Below, in pieces: positions 54,825-63,636 of a DNA stretch of 64,000 nucleotides. The translations under genes and the position numbers were made by a program. Below the pieces are notes generated by a model. It searched no databases and was not told where the DNA came from. It saw nothing but the letters and a program-made list of their open reading frames with translations. Each line of letters begins with the position of its first letter. The stretch's first letter is position 1. Origin of the DNA: Ramlibacter ginsenosidimutans (lineage in GTDB: Bacteria; Pseudomonadota; Gammaproteobacteria; Burkholderiales; Burkholderiaceae_C); the NCBI RefSeq assembly GCF_016654015.1, contig NZ_JAEPWM010000012.1, positions 1 to 64,000 on the forward strand, given 5' to 3'.

Positions 54825-55802
54825 TCACGCCGATGCGGCGGCGATCTCGTACGAGCGCAGGCGCGCCGCGTGGTCGAACACCTGCGCGGTGATCATCAAC
54901 TCGTCCGCCTTCGTGCGTTGCGCGAACGCCTGCAGTTCGCGCCGCACGGTGTCCGGCCCGCCGATGGCGGTACAGGACAGCACGCTTTCAAGCATGTCGC
55001 GCGCCTGCGCGGGCAGGCTCTCGTAATAGCCCGCGCGCGGCGGCGGCAGCTTGCCGGGTCGGCCGGTGCGCAGGTTGACGAAGGCCTGCTGCAGCGAGGT
55101 CGCGAGCAGCGCCGCCTGTTCGTCGCTGTCCGCGGCGATCACGTTGTAGCCCAGCATGACGTAGGGCCGGTCCAGCTGCGCCGAGGGCTTGAACCCGGCG
55201 CGGTACACCTCGATGGCCTGCATCATCAGTCCCGGTGCGAAGTGCGACGCGAACGCATAGGGCAGCCCCAGCATCGCGGCGAGCTGCGCGCCGAACAGGC
55301 TGGAGCCCAGGATCCAGACCGGCACCTTGGCGCCCTGGCCGGGGACGGCGCGCACGCTCTGGCGCGGCTCGTCCGAGAGCAGGTCCATCAGCTCCACGAC
55401 GTCGCGGGGGAACTGGTCGGGGTCGCTCTCGAGGTTGCGGCGCAGTGCGCGAGAGGTCGCCTGGTCGGAGCCGGGCGCGCGGCCGAGGCCAAGATCGATG
55501 CGCCCGGGGTAGAGCGCCTCCAGCGTGCCGAACTGTTCCGCGATCACCAGGGGCGAGTGGTTGGGCAGCATGATGCCGCCGGCGCCCACGCGGATGCGCT
55601 GCGTGCCGCCGGCGATGTGCCCGATCAGGATGGCCGTGGCCGCGCTCGCGATGCCGGGCATGCCGTGGTGTTCGGCCAGCCAGTAGCGTCGGTAGCCGAG
55701 GCCCTCGGCATGCTGCGCGAGCGAGAGGCTGTTGCGGAAGGACTGCGCGGCATCGCCGCCTTCGACGATGGGCGAGAGGTCGAGGACCGAGAGGGGAACC
55801 AT
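54825..55802 (-). CDS. LLM-class flavin-dependent oxidoreductase (luciferase-like)
   Basis: 325 aa. [14 protein letters not shown] at the start, [33 protein letters not shown] and [11 protein letters not shown] are the standard blocks of the YhbW-like group of bacterial luciferase-family monooxygenases that use FMNH2 or F420-like cofactors. Substrate unknown. Inserted, in opposite orientation, between dcyD and the racemase that were probably once neighbours. Confidence 0.88.
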   Translation of the reverse strand: MVPLSVLDLSPIVEGGDAAQSFRNSLSLAQHAEGLGYRRYWLAEHHGMPGIASAATAILIGHIAGGTQRIRVGAGGIMLPNHSPLVIAEQFGTLEALYPGRIDLGLGRAPGSDQATSRALRRNLESDPDQFPRDVVELMDLLSDEPRQSVRAVPGQGAKVPVWILGSSLFGAQLAAMLGLPYAFASHFAPGLMMQAIEVYRAGFKPSAQLDRPYVMLGYNVIAADSDEQAALLATSLQQAFVNLRTGRPGKLPPPRAGYYESLPAQARDMLESVLSCTAIGGPDTVRRELQAFAQRTKADELMITAQVFDHAARLRSYEIAAASA

Positions 55803-55973
55803 GGGGCAATGTAGCAAGCGCGCGCATCCCGCGTGACCGCCGCGGGAATTCCGGGATCGGCGGACGAGCTCGCCGCGCGCCTCGAGCAGCCGGCCTCGAA
55901 CTTGCTGTCGCCGCTGACTCGCGCGGCTTCTGCCGCCTGAGTGCGGGCGGTCCGGGGCGGCTACCATGCCGCC

Positions 55974-56045
55974 ATGGGCCTCTCCCGCTATCGCTGCCGG
56001 CGCTGCACGGATTTCGTGACGGGACCTGCCGTCCTGACGCCATGA
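55974..56045 (+). pseudogene. Internally deleted copy of dcyD in front of the racemase gene
   Basis: The first 16 codons ([16 protein letters not shown]) mirror dcy[17 protein letters not shown], also at the DNA level including CTACCAT upstream, and are joined directly to a match to the last few codons and stop region of dcyD (GACCTGCCG-CCTGA). The remnant frame reads 23 residues and ends as ATGA over the racemase start, so it may now act as a translated leader for that gene. Confidence 0.65.
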
Positions 56046-56743
56046 GCGGCCACATCGGCATCGTCGGGTGTTCCGCCGAGGGCTCGGCCCTTTGCTATCG
56101 CGCCATCTGCACCGAAGGTGCGCAGGTGCTGGGCGGCGCGCATCGTCATCCTGAGGTGAGCCTGCACACGCCTTCGCTGCATCTCTACGTCGAGCGGCTC
56201 GACGCCGGCGACGTGCAAGGCGTGGCCGACCTGATGCTCGCGTCGGCGGACCGGCTGGCGCGCAGCGGCGCCGATTTCCTGATCTGTCCGGACAACACGA
56301 TCCACCAGGCGTTCCCGCTGGTGCAGCCGCGCTCCCCCTTGCCCTGGCTGCACATCGCCGACGTGGTCGCCGAGGAGGCGCAGCGCCGCGGCTTCCGCAA
56401 GATCGGCATCACCGGCACGCACTGGCTGGTGCAAAGCGAGGTCTACCCCGAACGCCTGCGCGCGCACGGCCTGGACTTCGCGCGGCCGAGCGAAGGCGAG
56501 CGCCTGCAGATGGGCCGCATCATCATGGACGAACTGGTGTGCGGCGTGCAGTCACCGCGCCAGGTCGAAGTCCTCGCGGCCGTGATCGAAGGATTGAAGG
56601 CGCAAGGCTGCGACGCGGTGGTGCTGGGCTGCACCGAACTGCCGTTGATCCTCAACGACGGCAATTCGCCGCTGCCCACGCTGGACTCCACGCGCCTGCT
56701 GGCGCGCGCGGCCTTGCGCCGCGCGGCCGCTATTCGGCCGTGA
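56042..56743 (+). CDS. Aspartate/glutamate racemase family protein
   Basis: 233 aa. Two-base racemase fold: first catalytic Cys82 in ICPDNTIHQ (the usual CNTxH, with an inserted residue) and second Cys197 in [23 protein letters not shown] is another conserved block. Interconverts D- and L-Asp/Glu or a related acid. Likely ancestral partner of dcyD in D-amino-acid use. Its 3' end overlaps the convergent receptor gene by 14 bp. Confidence 0.87.
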   Translation: MSGHIGIVGCSAEGSALCYRAICTEGAQVLGGAHRHPEVSLHTPSLHLYVERLDAGDVQGVADLMLASADRLARSGADFLICPDNTIHQAFPLVQPRSPLPWLHIADVVAEEAQRRGFRKIGITGTHWLVQSEVYPERLRAHGLDFARPSEGERLQMGRIIMDELVCGVQSPRQVEVLAAVIEGLKAQGCDAVVLGCTELPLILNDGNSPLPTLDSTRLLARAALRRAAAIRP

Positions 56744-57701
56744 TGTTGGCGGCCTTCATCAGCGCGCCGTACTTCGCGAGCTGAGCGCGCGTCGCGGCGC
56801 CGAGCTCCTCCGGCGTGCTGCCACGCGGTGTGAGGCCCACGGCGGCGAGCTTCTCGCGCACCTCGGGATCGGCCAGCGCGTGCTGCACTTCGGCGGCCAG
56901 GCGGTGCGTGATCTCCGTCGGCGTGCCCGCCGGCGCCATCATCGCGAACCAGGAATTGAATTCGAAGCCGGGCAGGCCGGACTCCGACACGGTCGGCACG
57001 TCGGGGAACTGCGGCATGCGCTTGGGCGTGGTCACGCCGATCAGCCGCAGCTTGCCCGCCTTCACCAGCGAACTGACGGTGGCGATGCCCTGGAAGGCCG
57101 CATCGACTTCCTTGCCGGCCACGCCCATCGCCGCCTGGGTCGCGCCCTTGTAGGGCACGTGCCTCATCTGCACCCCCGCCTGCGAAGCGAACAAGGCCAT
57201 CGCGATGTGCTGCGGGCTGCCATTGCCGCCGGAGCCGTAGTTCAGTTCGCCCGGCTTGCGCTTGGCCAGCGCGATGAGATCGGCAGCCGACTTCGCGGGC
57301 GCATCGGCCGGCACGACCAGCCCCCATTCCACCGTCGCGACCAGCGACACTGGAGTGAAATCCCTGAGGATGTCCCAAGGCATCCTGGCGGTGAGGTTGG
57401 GCACCATCGTCATGATGCTGTCGTTGAAGCCCCCGATGGTGTAGCCGTCGGGCGCTGCCTTGGCCACGGTGCCCGCGCCGATCAGCCCGGCGGCGCCGGG
57501 CTGGTTCTCGACGACGATCGCCTGGCCGAGGTCGCGGCTCATCTTCTCGGCAACGATGCGGGCGGCAGCGTCCACCGCGCTGCCCGCGGCGAGCGGAACC
57601 ACCATGCGGATGGTGCGCGTGGGCCAGTTGGCTTGCGCCTGCGCGAGGCTGCACAAGGCGGTCGCGGCAAAGGCCAGCGCGAGGCGGCGGGTGAGGGTCA
57701 T
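56730..57701 (-). CDS. Tripartite tricarboxylate transporter substrate-binding protein (Bug family)
   Basis: 323 aa. Signal peptide 1-23 (ending AQAQ), VPLAAGSAVDAAARI, VENQPGAAGLIG, PDVPTVSESG. Orphan Bug receptor; read with the Ldh_2 and racemase-like genes upstream, it probably binds a hydroxy- or dicarboxylic acid. Lies 19 bp after the dehydrogenase stop. Confidence 0.9.
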   Translation of the reverse strand: MTLTRRLALAFAATALCSLAQAQANWPTRTIRMVVPLAAGSAVDAAARIVAEKMSRDLGQAIVVENQPGAAGLIGAGTVAKAAPDGYTIGGFNDSIMTMVPNLTARMPWDILRDFTPVSLVATVEWGLVVPADAPAKSAADLIALAKRKPGELNYGSGGNGSPQHIAMALFASQAGVQMRHVPYKGATQAAMGVAGKEVDAAFQGIATVSSLVKAGKLRLIGVTTPKRMPQFPDVPTVSESGLPGFEFNSWFAMMAPAGTPTEITHRLAAEVQHALADPEVREKLAAVGLTPRGSTPEELGAATRAQLAKYGALMKAANITAE

Positions 57702-57720
57702 GCTTGTCTCCTGTCCTGGT

Positions 57721-58779
57721 CTAGTGGTCCTGCAGGGGCGGGATGCCCATCTCGCTTGCGAACTGGTCCAGTTGCTGGCGCAGCGCCGGCGGCAAGGCCA
57801 GGCCGTCGCGCTCGTTGACGAGACGCTTGGCGTGGCTTTGTTCGCCCGGCATCCAGATCCGGTCCACGCCCGGCATGCGCTCGCTCGCGCGCAGCTCGCG
57901 CACCAGCTTGTCCACCCGCGCCTTGAATTCGTCGACCTCGCCGAAGGCGTCCGGGTCGATGGCGACGATCGCCTGGCCGGTGTTCGTCACGCTGGTGTCG
58001 TCCTTGTTGAAGTCGATCACCTCGCTGCCCATCGCCGCGCCATTGAGCGTGCCGGCCAGCAAGCCCACGATCATCGCGAGGCCGTAGCCCTTGTACCCGC
58101 CGATGGGCATCAGGAAGCCTTGCTCCGCGCGCTTGGGGTCGGTGAGCGGCTGGCCCTGGCGGTCGATCATCCAGCCGACCGGCATGGACTCGCCGCGCTG
58201 CGCCTTCGCCTTGACCTTGCCATAGGCAGCGACCGTGGTCGCCATGTCCAGCACCACGGGCGGCTCTTCGCCCGCCGGAACCGCCACGGCGATGGGATTC
58301 GTCGACAGCAGCATGTCCAGGCCGCCCCAGGGCGGCAGGTGGTTGGCATTGCCCACCGCGAAGTACATGCCGACCATGTCGTGCGCGAGGCACATGCGGG
58401 GATAGAGCGATGCCGGGCCCGCGTGATTGGACAGGCGCGCGCCCACCCACGCAATGCCGCACTGCCTGGCCTTGGCGATCGCGATCTCCGCGGCCTTCTT
58501 CATCACCAGGTGGCCCATGCCGTTGTCGCCATCCAGGAGCGCCATCGCGGCCTTCTCCTTCACGACGCGGATGTCGGGACGCACGTTCACGCCGCCGGCG
58601 CGGATGCGCCGCGCATAAGGCACGAGCCGGATCACCCCATGGCCGTCGGAGCCTTGCATCTCCGCTTCGGTCATGAGGTCGGCGACGGTGGCCGCGTCGC
58701 CGGTCGGCAGGCCCAGGCGTTCGAACGCGGTCGTGAGGAAGCGCCGCACTTGCGCGGTGGGAATGCGTCGATCAGGCAT
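57721..58779 (-). CDS. Malate/L-lactate dehydrogenase-family (Ldh_2) oxidoreductase
   Basis: 352 aa. NAD(P)-dependent dehydrogenase of the LDH2/MDH2 fold, distinct from classical LDH. DGHGVIRLVPYARRI near 45-59, SNHAGPASLYP with the catalytic His, and PIGGYKGYGLAMIV are family blocks. Acts on 2-hydroxy acids such as malate, lactate, ureidoglycolate or sulfolactate; which one is unknown. Start overlaps the upstream racemase-like gene by 8 bp. Confidence 0.88.
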   Translation of the reverse strand: MPDRRIPTAQVRRFLTTAFERLGLPTGDAATVADLMTEAEMQGSDGHGVIRLVPYARRIRAGGVNVRPDIRVVKEKAAMALLDGDNGMGHLVMKKAAEIAIAKARQCGIAWVGARLSNHAGPASLYPRMCLAHDMVGMYFAVGNANHLPPWGGLDMLLSTNPIAVAVPAGEEPPVVLDMATTVAAYGKVKAKAQRGESMPVGWMIDRQGQPLTDPKRAEQGFLMPIGGYKGYGLAMIVGLLAGTLNGAAMGSEVIDFNKDDTSVTNTGQAIVAIDPDAFGEVDEFKARVDKLVRELRASERMPGVDRIWMPGEQSHAKRLVNERDGLALPPALRQQLDQFASEMGIPPLQDH

Positions 58780-59449
58780 GCAGGATTCCTTGTCGCAGCG
58801 CGAGCACCGCGCAATCGGGGCTGCTGAGGACCGGGCAGGCCAGGGTGGCCTGCACTGCGCCCGCTGCGGCAGCCATGGAGAACTGCGCCAGCATCACCGC
58901 GTGACAGTCGCCGAGTTCGCGAGCGGCCGCCGCGACCTTGCGATGATGGTCCGCGGCGCGGCCTTGCGCGAGATCGTCCATCGCTTCGGGGACGAACACG
59001 CTGCGCAATGCAATGGCCCGCCCGCGCCCGCTGGCGAGCGCCTCGAGTTCCTCGGCCATGGACGCGATCGAGGCGCGGAAGGTGGCCAGCAGCCCGAGCT
59101 TCAGCACGCCACCGCCGCTGTCCTGCGCCAGCGCCTGCTCGAACATCGCTTCGTTCGGCTTCAGCGTCGGCACGCCGGTCGCGCGCGCTGCAGCCTCGAT
59201 GGCCGGGCCGAATGCCGAACAGGTGAAGAGGATGCCGTCGCAACCCGTGCGCTGTGCGTACTGCGCCAGGTCGACGAAGCGCTGCACCATGGCTGGCGTG
59301 AGCGCGCCCGCTTCGGCGCGGTCCACCGACAGGCTGTCGTCCAGCAGGTTCATGCGGCGCGCCTGCGGCCAGTGGCGCTCGAACGCGGCGCGGATCGGTT
59401 CGACGGCCAATGCCGTCGCGTGGATGAGGGCGATGCGCGGGCTGCTCAT
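58772..59449 (-). CDS. Asp/Glu racemase-fold protein (arylmalonate-decarboxylase-like)
   Basis: 225 aa from the ATG at 59449. First catalytic Cys77 in FTCSAFGPA is present. The second, expected in a GCTEL-like motif, is missing: that region reads LACPVLSSPDCAV. A single usable Cys is the pattern of decarboxylases and isomerases of this fold rather than racemases. Forms a three-gene leftward operon with the dehydrogenase and the Bug receptor. Confidence 0.72.
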   Translation of the reverse strand: MSSPRIALIHATALAVEPIRAAFERHWPQARRMNLLDDSLSVDRAEAGALTPAMVQRFVDLAQYAQRTGCDGILFTCSAFGPAIEAAARATGVPTLKPNEAMFEQALAQDSGGGVLKLGLLATFRASIASMAEELEALASGRGRAIALRSVFVPEAMDDLAQGRAADHHRKVAAAARELGDCHAVMLAQFSMAAAAGAVQATLACPVLSSPDCAVLALRQGILHA

Positions 59450-59619
59450 CGGCGCGATCGTACCGGACGCGGGACCGCCCACGCACGCCGCGGCACGCGC
59501 CATGGAACAGGCGGGTGCATTCCCGCCTCGTGCATTCCCTCACGCCCGGGGGCATGGACTGCGAACGTGTTGCGCGTTGTCCTACACCCTTTCCGTGCAG
59601 TCCTTCCTAAAGTGCCTGC

Positions 59620-59976
59620 ATGAGTGACAGGAACGGTCCCCACGCACGGGCGAGCGCTTCGGCCGATGACCGACCGGGTGGCAGCCCGGGTGCCAAGACT
59701 GCGCGCTACAGCCGCGCCGAATACGCCAAGGTCCTTGCCTTGCAGGAAGAAGTCGCGCGCGCAGATGCCGACTACCAGCGGCTGCGCAACGCATACGTCG
59801 ATATCGCGCAGAACGAGCCCACGCACGAGGTTGCCCTCGCCATGATCGGCGCCGACATGGATCGTGCGCATGCCCGGCTGCAGGCGCTGATCGGGCTGCC
59901 ACGGCTTCCCTTCACGCACGAGCCCAGCACCGTGATGCGCCGCGAGGCCCACAGGGTCCCCGACGAGCACCACTGA
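59620..59976 (+). CDS. Small hypothetical protein with central helical region (118 aa)
   Basis: Disordered charged N-terminus (Arg/Ala/Ser/Asp), then a helical coiled-coil-like section about 33-92 (ALQEEVARADADYQRLRNAY), and a His-rich end (EHH). No family recognised. First in a plus-strand run of tiny genes; promoter unknown. Confidence 0.55.
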   Translation: MSDRNGPHARASASADDRPGGSPGAKTARYSRAEYAKVLALQEEVARADADYQRLRNAYVDIAQNEPTHEVALAMIGADMDRAHARLQALIGLPRLPFTHEPSTVMRREAHRVPDEHH

Positions 59977-60069
59977 CGCGTGTCGCGCACTGCGACTACA
60001 CGCGATGATCTCCCCTTCCGAGACCCCAGGCCGCTGCGCAGCGGCAGCATGGGTGCCCTGGAGGCCGAG

Positions 60070-60237
60070 ATGAGCCAGCGCACCCCTGTCGACCCTACGC
60101 TCTGCGCGGCTGAGCCTGCGCCCGACCGCCTCGACGATGGCTTCTCTCCTCCCGCGGAGGCGGAGCGCGAGGCCTCGGCGGAAGCCGCGGACAAGGCGCC
60201 GCTGCAACCCGCGCTGGGCAACAAGAGCCCGTTCTGA
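60070..60237 (+). CDS. Tiny acidic disordered protein 1 (55 aa)
   Basis: GGAGG (60060-60064) five bases before the ATG. Sequence is Ala/Glu/Pro/Asp-rich, ending LGNKSPF. An in-frame GTG at 59980 would lengthen it to 85 aa but has no ribosome site. Predicted fully disordered; function unknown. Confidence 0.55.
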   Translation: MSQRTPVDPTLCAAEPAPDRLDDGFSPPAEAEREASAEAADKAPLQPALGNKSPF

Positions 60238-60239
60238 CC

Positions 60240-60404
60240 ATGCACACCCATCCGCCCACCCATCCGGTCGAGCCCGATCCGTACCCCACCGAGACGGACG
60301 CTCCGCCCTCCAACCCGACGCAACTGCCCGTGGAGCCCGAGTTCGGCCAGGCCTTGCCGCCGGCGGAGCCGGAGGACCCGGGCGTGAACAAGCCCGCGAT
60401 CTGA
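60240..60404 (+). CDS. Tiny Pro/His/Glu-rich protein 2 (54 aa)
   Basis: Begins 2 bp after the previous stop. MHTHPPTHPVEPDPYPTE at the start, ending GVNKPAI; about a quarter Pro. Shares the acidic-proline character and a terminal N-K-[SP]-x pattern with its neighbour upstream, suggesting ancient duplication. Confidence 0.5.
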   Translation: MHTHPPTHPVEPDPYPTETDAPPSNPTQLPVEPEFGQALPPAEPEDPGVNKPAI

Positions 60405-60420
60405 ATTCAAGGAGTCCGCC

Positions 60421-60573
60421 ATGCCCAACGTCCGCACCCCGCGCGGGATCACACCGCCTGCACCCGGCCTCGAGCACGAGGAGCCGGCTTTCGTTCCGGA
60501 GGAAGACATCCCTGTCGAGGAAGCGGCCGCCACGCGCGACGAGCGTCCCGCCCGCAGTCCCGACGCGGAATGA
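60421..60573 (+). CDS. Tiny acidic protein 3 (50 aa)
   Basis: AAGGAG six bases before the ATG. Begins MPNVRTPRGITPPAPG and continues with EEPAFVPEEDIPVEEA; net acidic, disordered. The stop overlaps the next start as ATGA. Confidence 0.5.
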   Translation: MPNVRTPRGITPPAPGLEHEEPAFVPEEDIPVEEAAATRDERPARSPDAE

Positions 60574-60719
60574 GCGCCACCGCGCCTGCGCCGTCGACCC
60601 CGCCGGCCGACGCGCCCAAGCCCGCCAACCCGGAGCCGACGGCCCCGCCCATCGATCCGGAGAAGGGCCGCGTCAAGACCGATCCGGAGCAGGGGCATTC
60701 GGAGCATCCCAAGCAGTAG
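60570..60719 (+). CDS. Tiny Pro/Ala-rich protein 4 (49 aa)
   Basis: The ATG overlaps the preceding stop (ATGA), implying translational coupling. MSATAPAPSTPPADAPKPAN then IDPEKGRVKTDPEQG and HPKQ at the end. Same disordered composition as the three upstream genes. Converges on the 60741 gene. Confidence 0.5.
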   Translation: MSATAPAPSTPPADAPKPANPEPTAPPIDPEKGRVKTDPEQGHSEHPKQ

Positions 60720-60740
60720 GCCGCGCTGCGCGCGAGCGGC

Positions 60741-61490
60741 TCAGTTGCTCGCGGCGAGCAGGCCTTGCGCGTCGTCGTCCAGCGGCGCCATCGGCGTCGC
60801 CTTCGCGAGCGCCATCCAGACACCGAAGGGCAGTCCCGCACGCGCCGGGCGCAAGGCCGCGCGCGCGACGCTGAGCTTGCCCTCGCCGTGCGCCAGCAGC
60901 ACGCCGCACTCTGCCGGAATCTCCTCCGGCTCGCCGATAGTCCGACCATGCGCGTCGGTGCCGAGCACGTACCAGCACTCGCCGAGATCGCGATAGGCGG
61001 CCCGCTTCGCCTGCTGCCGCAGGTCCGCCAGCAGGTCGGAGCGGCGCACCTTGATCTCGTGCACGATCGGCTCGACGTAGCTCTCCACCGAGGTGTGCCG
61101 GATCGAGAACACGTCCGGCCGTGCCACGCACCAGCGCAAGGGCTTGGCTGCGTCGCCGGTTTCCACCTGCGCGCGCAAGCTCAGCCCGGTCCACGCGAGC
61201 CGACCCGCGCGTGCCATCTCGCGCGCCACGCGCTGCACCAGCGCTTCGTGCGCCGACAGCGCCGCGCGATTGCGGGCGAGCACGGCAGCCATCCAGCCCA
61301 CCCCTGCATCGGTGACGCGCAGCGTCTCGTGGCCGGCGGAGGACCGCACGCGCTCGAGCAGGCCGGCGGCGAGCAGGTCGATCTCGATGCTGTCCTGGCT
61401 GGGCCAGCCGGCGGAGCGATACAGCTCGCGCAAGCGGCGCGCGTGCGCCCGCGTCAGTTCGGGAGCGGCCGTGGAGGACAGGACGGACAT
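60741..61490 (-). CDS. Hypothetical protein with PD-(D/E)XK nuclease-like core
   Basis: 249 aa. An N-terminal winged-helix-like region (about 10-75) is followed by ARPDVFSIR, then IVHEIKVRRSDLLADLRQQAKR and CWYVLGTD. The Asp, then E-x-K on a strand, then a helix with Arg and Gln is the PD-(D/E)XK arrangement seen also in MmcB-type repair proteins. No family name is certain; DNA or restriction-repair function is inferred. Confidence 0.6.
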   Translation of the reverse strand: MSVLSSTAAPELTRAHARRLRELYRSAGWPSQDSIEIDLLAAGLLERVRSSAGHETLRVTDAGVGWMAAVLARNRAALSAHEALVQRVAREMARAGRLAWTGLSLRAQVETGDAAKPLRWCVARPDVFSIRHTSVESYVEPIVHEIKVRRSDLLADLRQQAKRAAYRDLGECWYVLGTDAHGRTIGEPEEIPAECGVLLAHGEGKLSVARAALRPARAGLPFGVWMALAKATPMAPLDDDAQGLLAASN

Positions 61491-61582
61491 GGCGAAGGCC
61501 GCAGTTTACGGCCCGACGGTAGGCACGCTCCCACGCCTGCACGCGGAACAGGCTTATCGCGCAGGGCAGGGTCCTGTCCACA

Positions 61583-61963
61583 ATGAGCCGCATGGTTGAG
61601 AAATCCTTGCAGTCCTCGCCCGCGGCCGCGATGTGGCCCGCCTATATCGGCGGGCCTGTCCCCCCGGTGCTTTACGGCATCACCGCCGTGCGCCTGGAAG
61701 GAAGCCAGGTGGCCGAGGTGATGATGGGAATGATCGACCCCAGCCTGGAGCACTGGGACCTGCGTCCCTCGCCCACGCGGCTGGTCGAGGTGGTGGACCG
61801 CCTGGTCGAGGGCGACACCATCGTCACGCTGTTCCCGACCGAGCGCGGCACGCTGCGCATGGGGCCCGAGGTGAAAGTGGACGTGCTGCCCGAAGGCGTC
61901 GAGACGCTCGCGGCCGCCGCCGACGACCCCGGCCAGCGCCTCACCGACCTGCCGCGCTTCTAA
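61583..61963 (+). CDS. Conserved-looking hypothetical protein (126 aa)
   Basis: No known domain. Compact and probably folded: alternating hydrophobic strands (VLYGITAVRLEGSQVAEVMMGMI, split by turns; TIVTLFP; VKVDVLP). Divergent from the 60741 gene and convergent with the next small gene. The ATG at 61583 is the first; one three codons later is also possible. Confidence 0.6.
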   Translation: MSRMVEKSLQSSPAAAMWPAYIGGPVPPVLYGITAVRLEGSQVAEVMMGMIDPSLEHWDLRPSPTRLVEVVDRLVEGDTIVTLFPTERGTLRMGPEVKVDVLPEGVETLAAAADDPGQRLTDLPRF

Positions 61964-61970
61964 CCGCGCC

Positions 61971-62135
61971 TCAGCTCTCCCGCAGCGACTTACTGAGCGC
62001 GGCCTTTTGCTGCTGGCGTTCGGCCGAGCGCGACTTGCGATGCTCGCCCGCCTTGCGCTGCGCCGCCGGCACCACCAGCGGGTTGCGGGGCTTGAGCGCC
62101 GTGAGGCGCAGCTTCATCCGGCGCGCGGAATTCAT
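61971..62135 (-). CDS. Very small basic protein overlapping the EamA gene (54 aa)
   Basis: Starts as ATGA over the stop of the EamA transporter gene. The core MKLRLTALKPRNPLVVPA, then a Lys/Arg/Gln/Ser-rich helix, resembles small uncharacterised proteins seen in burkholderial genomes. An internal ATG at 62117 is an alternative start. Function unknown, possibly nucleic-acid-binding. Confidence 0.6.
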   Translation of the reverse strand: MNSARRMKLRLTALKPRNPLVVPAAQRKAGEHRKSRSAERQQQKAALSKSLRES

Positions 62136-63031
62136 GCGGCAGGGCGCAGGCGCGGCATCTTGAGCAGGCCCGTGGACAGCGCCGTTCCGAGCACCACCAC
62201 AGCGCCGCACGCCAGCATCCAGGGCGTGACCCGCTCGCCGAGGAACAGGGCGCCGTACAGGATTGCGAACACCGGGATCGCGAAGGTCACGGCCAAGGCA
62301 CGCGACGGGCCGGCCTGTTCGATCAGCCGGAAATACAGGATGTACGCCACGCCCGTGCACAGCACGCCGAGCACCAGCAGGGCCAGCCATGCCTGCGCGC
62401 CGGGCATGTGCACCGGCCGCAGCCAAAGCGCCGGGATGACCAGGGCCAGCGCGGCACCGATCTGGCTGCCGGTGGCCGTCATCAAAGGCGGCAGGCCGGT
62501 GAGGAAGCGCTTGGTCGCACTGGCGGCGAACGCGTAGCAGACCGTAGCGGCCAGGCAGGCCAGCACGGCCCACGCCGGTGCGATGCCGGAGACCGCATCG
62601 GGCTTGAAGCTGGCCTTGTCCCACGCCAGCGCCGCGACGCCGGCGAATCCCACCACGAGCCCCAGCACGCGCGAGCCCGCGGGCCGGTCGTTCAACCAGG
62701 ACCACGCCACCAGCGCGCCGAACAGCGGCACCGTCGCATTGAGGATGGCCGAGAGCCCGGTGGTGATCGACAGCAGCGCGAACGCGAACAGCAGGAAGGG
62801 CAGCCCCGAGTTCAGCAGCCCGACGAGGCACACCTTCCACCAGTGCTGGCGGAAGGCGGCGGCGTGGCCCTTGAACAGCATCAGCGGCAGCAGGAACAGG
62901 CTGGCGATGGTCACACGCACCGCCGCCGTGCAGACGACGCCGAAGTCGCCCACGGCCAGGCGCATGAACAGGAAGGACGCGCCCCAGATGGCGGCGAGCG
63001 CGACGAAGTCGATGATGGAGGCGAGAGGCAT
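62132..63031 (-). CDS. EamA/DMT-family transporter
   Basis: 299 aa, ten transmembrane helices in two EamA repeats (repeat 1 from about residue 8: LAAIWGASFLFMRLAVGDFG; repeat 2 from about 150: WAVLACLAATVCYAFAA). Inner-membrane exporter of metabolites or amino acids; substrate unknown. Followed by the coupled 54-aa gene. Confidence 0.9.
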   Translation of the reverse strand: MPLASIIDFVALAAIWGASFLFMRLAVGDFGVVCTAAVRVTIASLFLLPLMLFKGHAAAFRQHWWKVCLVGLLNSGLPFLLFAFALLSITTGLSAILNATVPLFGALVAWSWLNDRPAGSRVLGLVVGFAGVAALAWDKASFKPDAVSGIAPAWAVLACLAATVCYAFAASATKRFLTGLPPLMTATGSQIGAALALVIPALWLRPVHMPGAQAWLALLVLGVLCTGVAYILYFRLIEQAGPSRALAVTFAIPVFAILYGALFLGERVTPWMLACGAVVVLGTALSTGLLKMPRLRPAA

Positions 63032-63110
63032 GGCGAACCGAGTTTCAGGGCAATTCCGCCCGGCCGCCGCCGGGCGCTGATGAATTTTCAGGCGCGCATC
63101 GATGCGCTGC

Positions 63111-63635
63111 TCACATCAATGCGCCTTCGAGCTGCAGCAGCGCCGTCTTGCGCTCCAGCCCGCCCGCATAGCCGGTGAGGCTGCCGCCCGTGCCCAGCAC
63201 GCGGTGGCAGGGCACCACGATGCTCACGGGATTGCGTCCGACCGCCGCGCCTATGGCCCGGGCTGCCTGCGGCTTGCCGACCTCGCGCGCGAGGGCCGCA
63301 TAGCTGGTCGTGCCGCCGCGCGGGATGCCGAGCAATGCACTCCACACGCTTTGCTGGAAGGGCGTGCCGCCCTGGAGGTCCAGGGGCAGGTCGAAGGACG
63401 TGCGCTCGCCCGCGAAGTACGCGCGCAACTGCGCCACGGTCTCCACCAGCACCGGATGCCCGGGATCCTCGCGCCAGGTCGTCGCGTCGGGCCCGTGGCG
63501 CTGTCCTTCGAACCACACCCCGCACAGGCCGCGGTCGCTGGCGGCCAGCAGCATAGGGCCCAGCGGGCTCTCATAGCGCGTGCACACGCGCGCAATCGGG
63601 TACCGCGCGCGCACGCGCGCAATCGTCTGGTCCAT
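63111..63635 (-). CDS. ogt: Methylated-DNA--protein-cysteine S-methyltransferase
   Basis: 174 aa. Removes methyl from O6-methylguanine onto Cys143 in the invariant VPCHRV. GTPFQQSVWSALLGIPRG is the DNA-binding helix region with its conserved Arg-finger context. Stand-alone Ogt length. Starts 1 bp after the AlkA-like gene stop, forming a two-gene alkylation-repair operon. Confidence 0.95.
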   Translation of the reverse strand: MDQTIARVRARYPIARVCTRYESPLGPMLLAASDRGLCGVWFEGQRHGPDATTWREDPGHPVLVETVAQLRAYFAGERTSFDLPLDLQGGTPFQQSVWSALLGIPRGGTTSYAALAREVGKPQAARAIGAAVGRNPVSIVVPCHRVLGTGGSLTGYAGGLERKTALLQLEGALM

Positions 63636-63636
63636 C

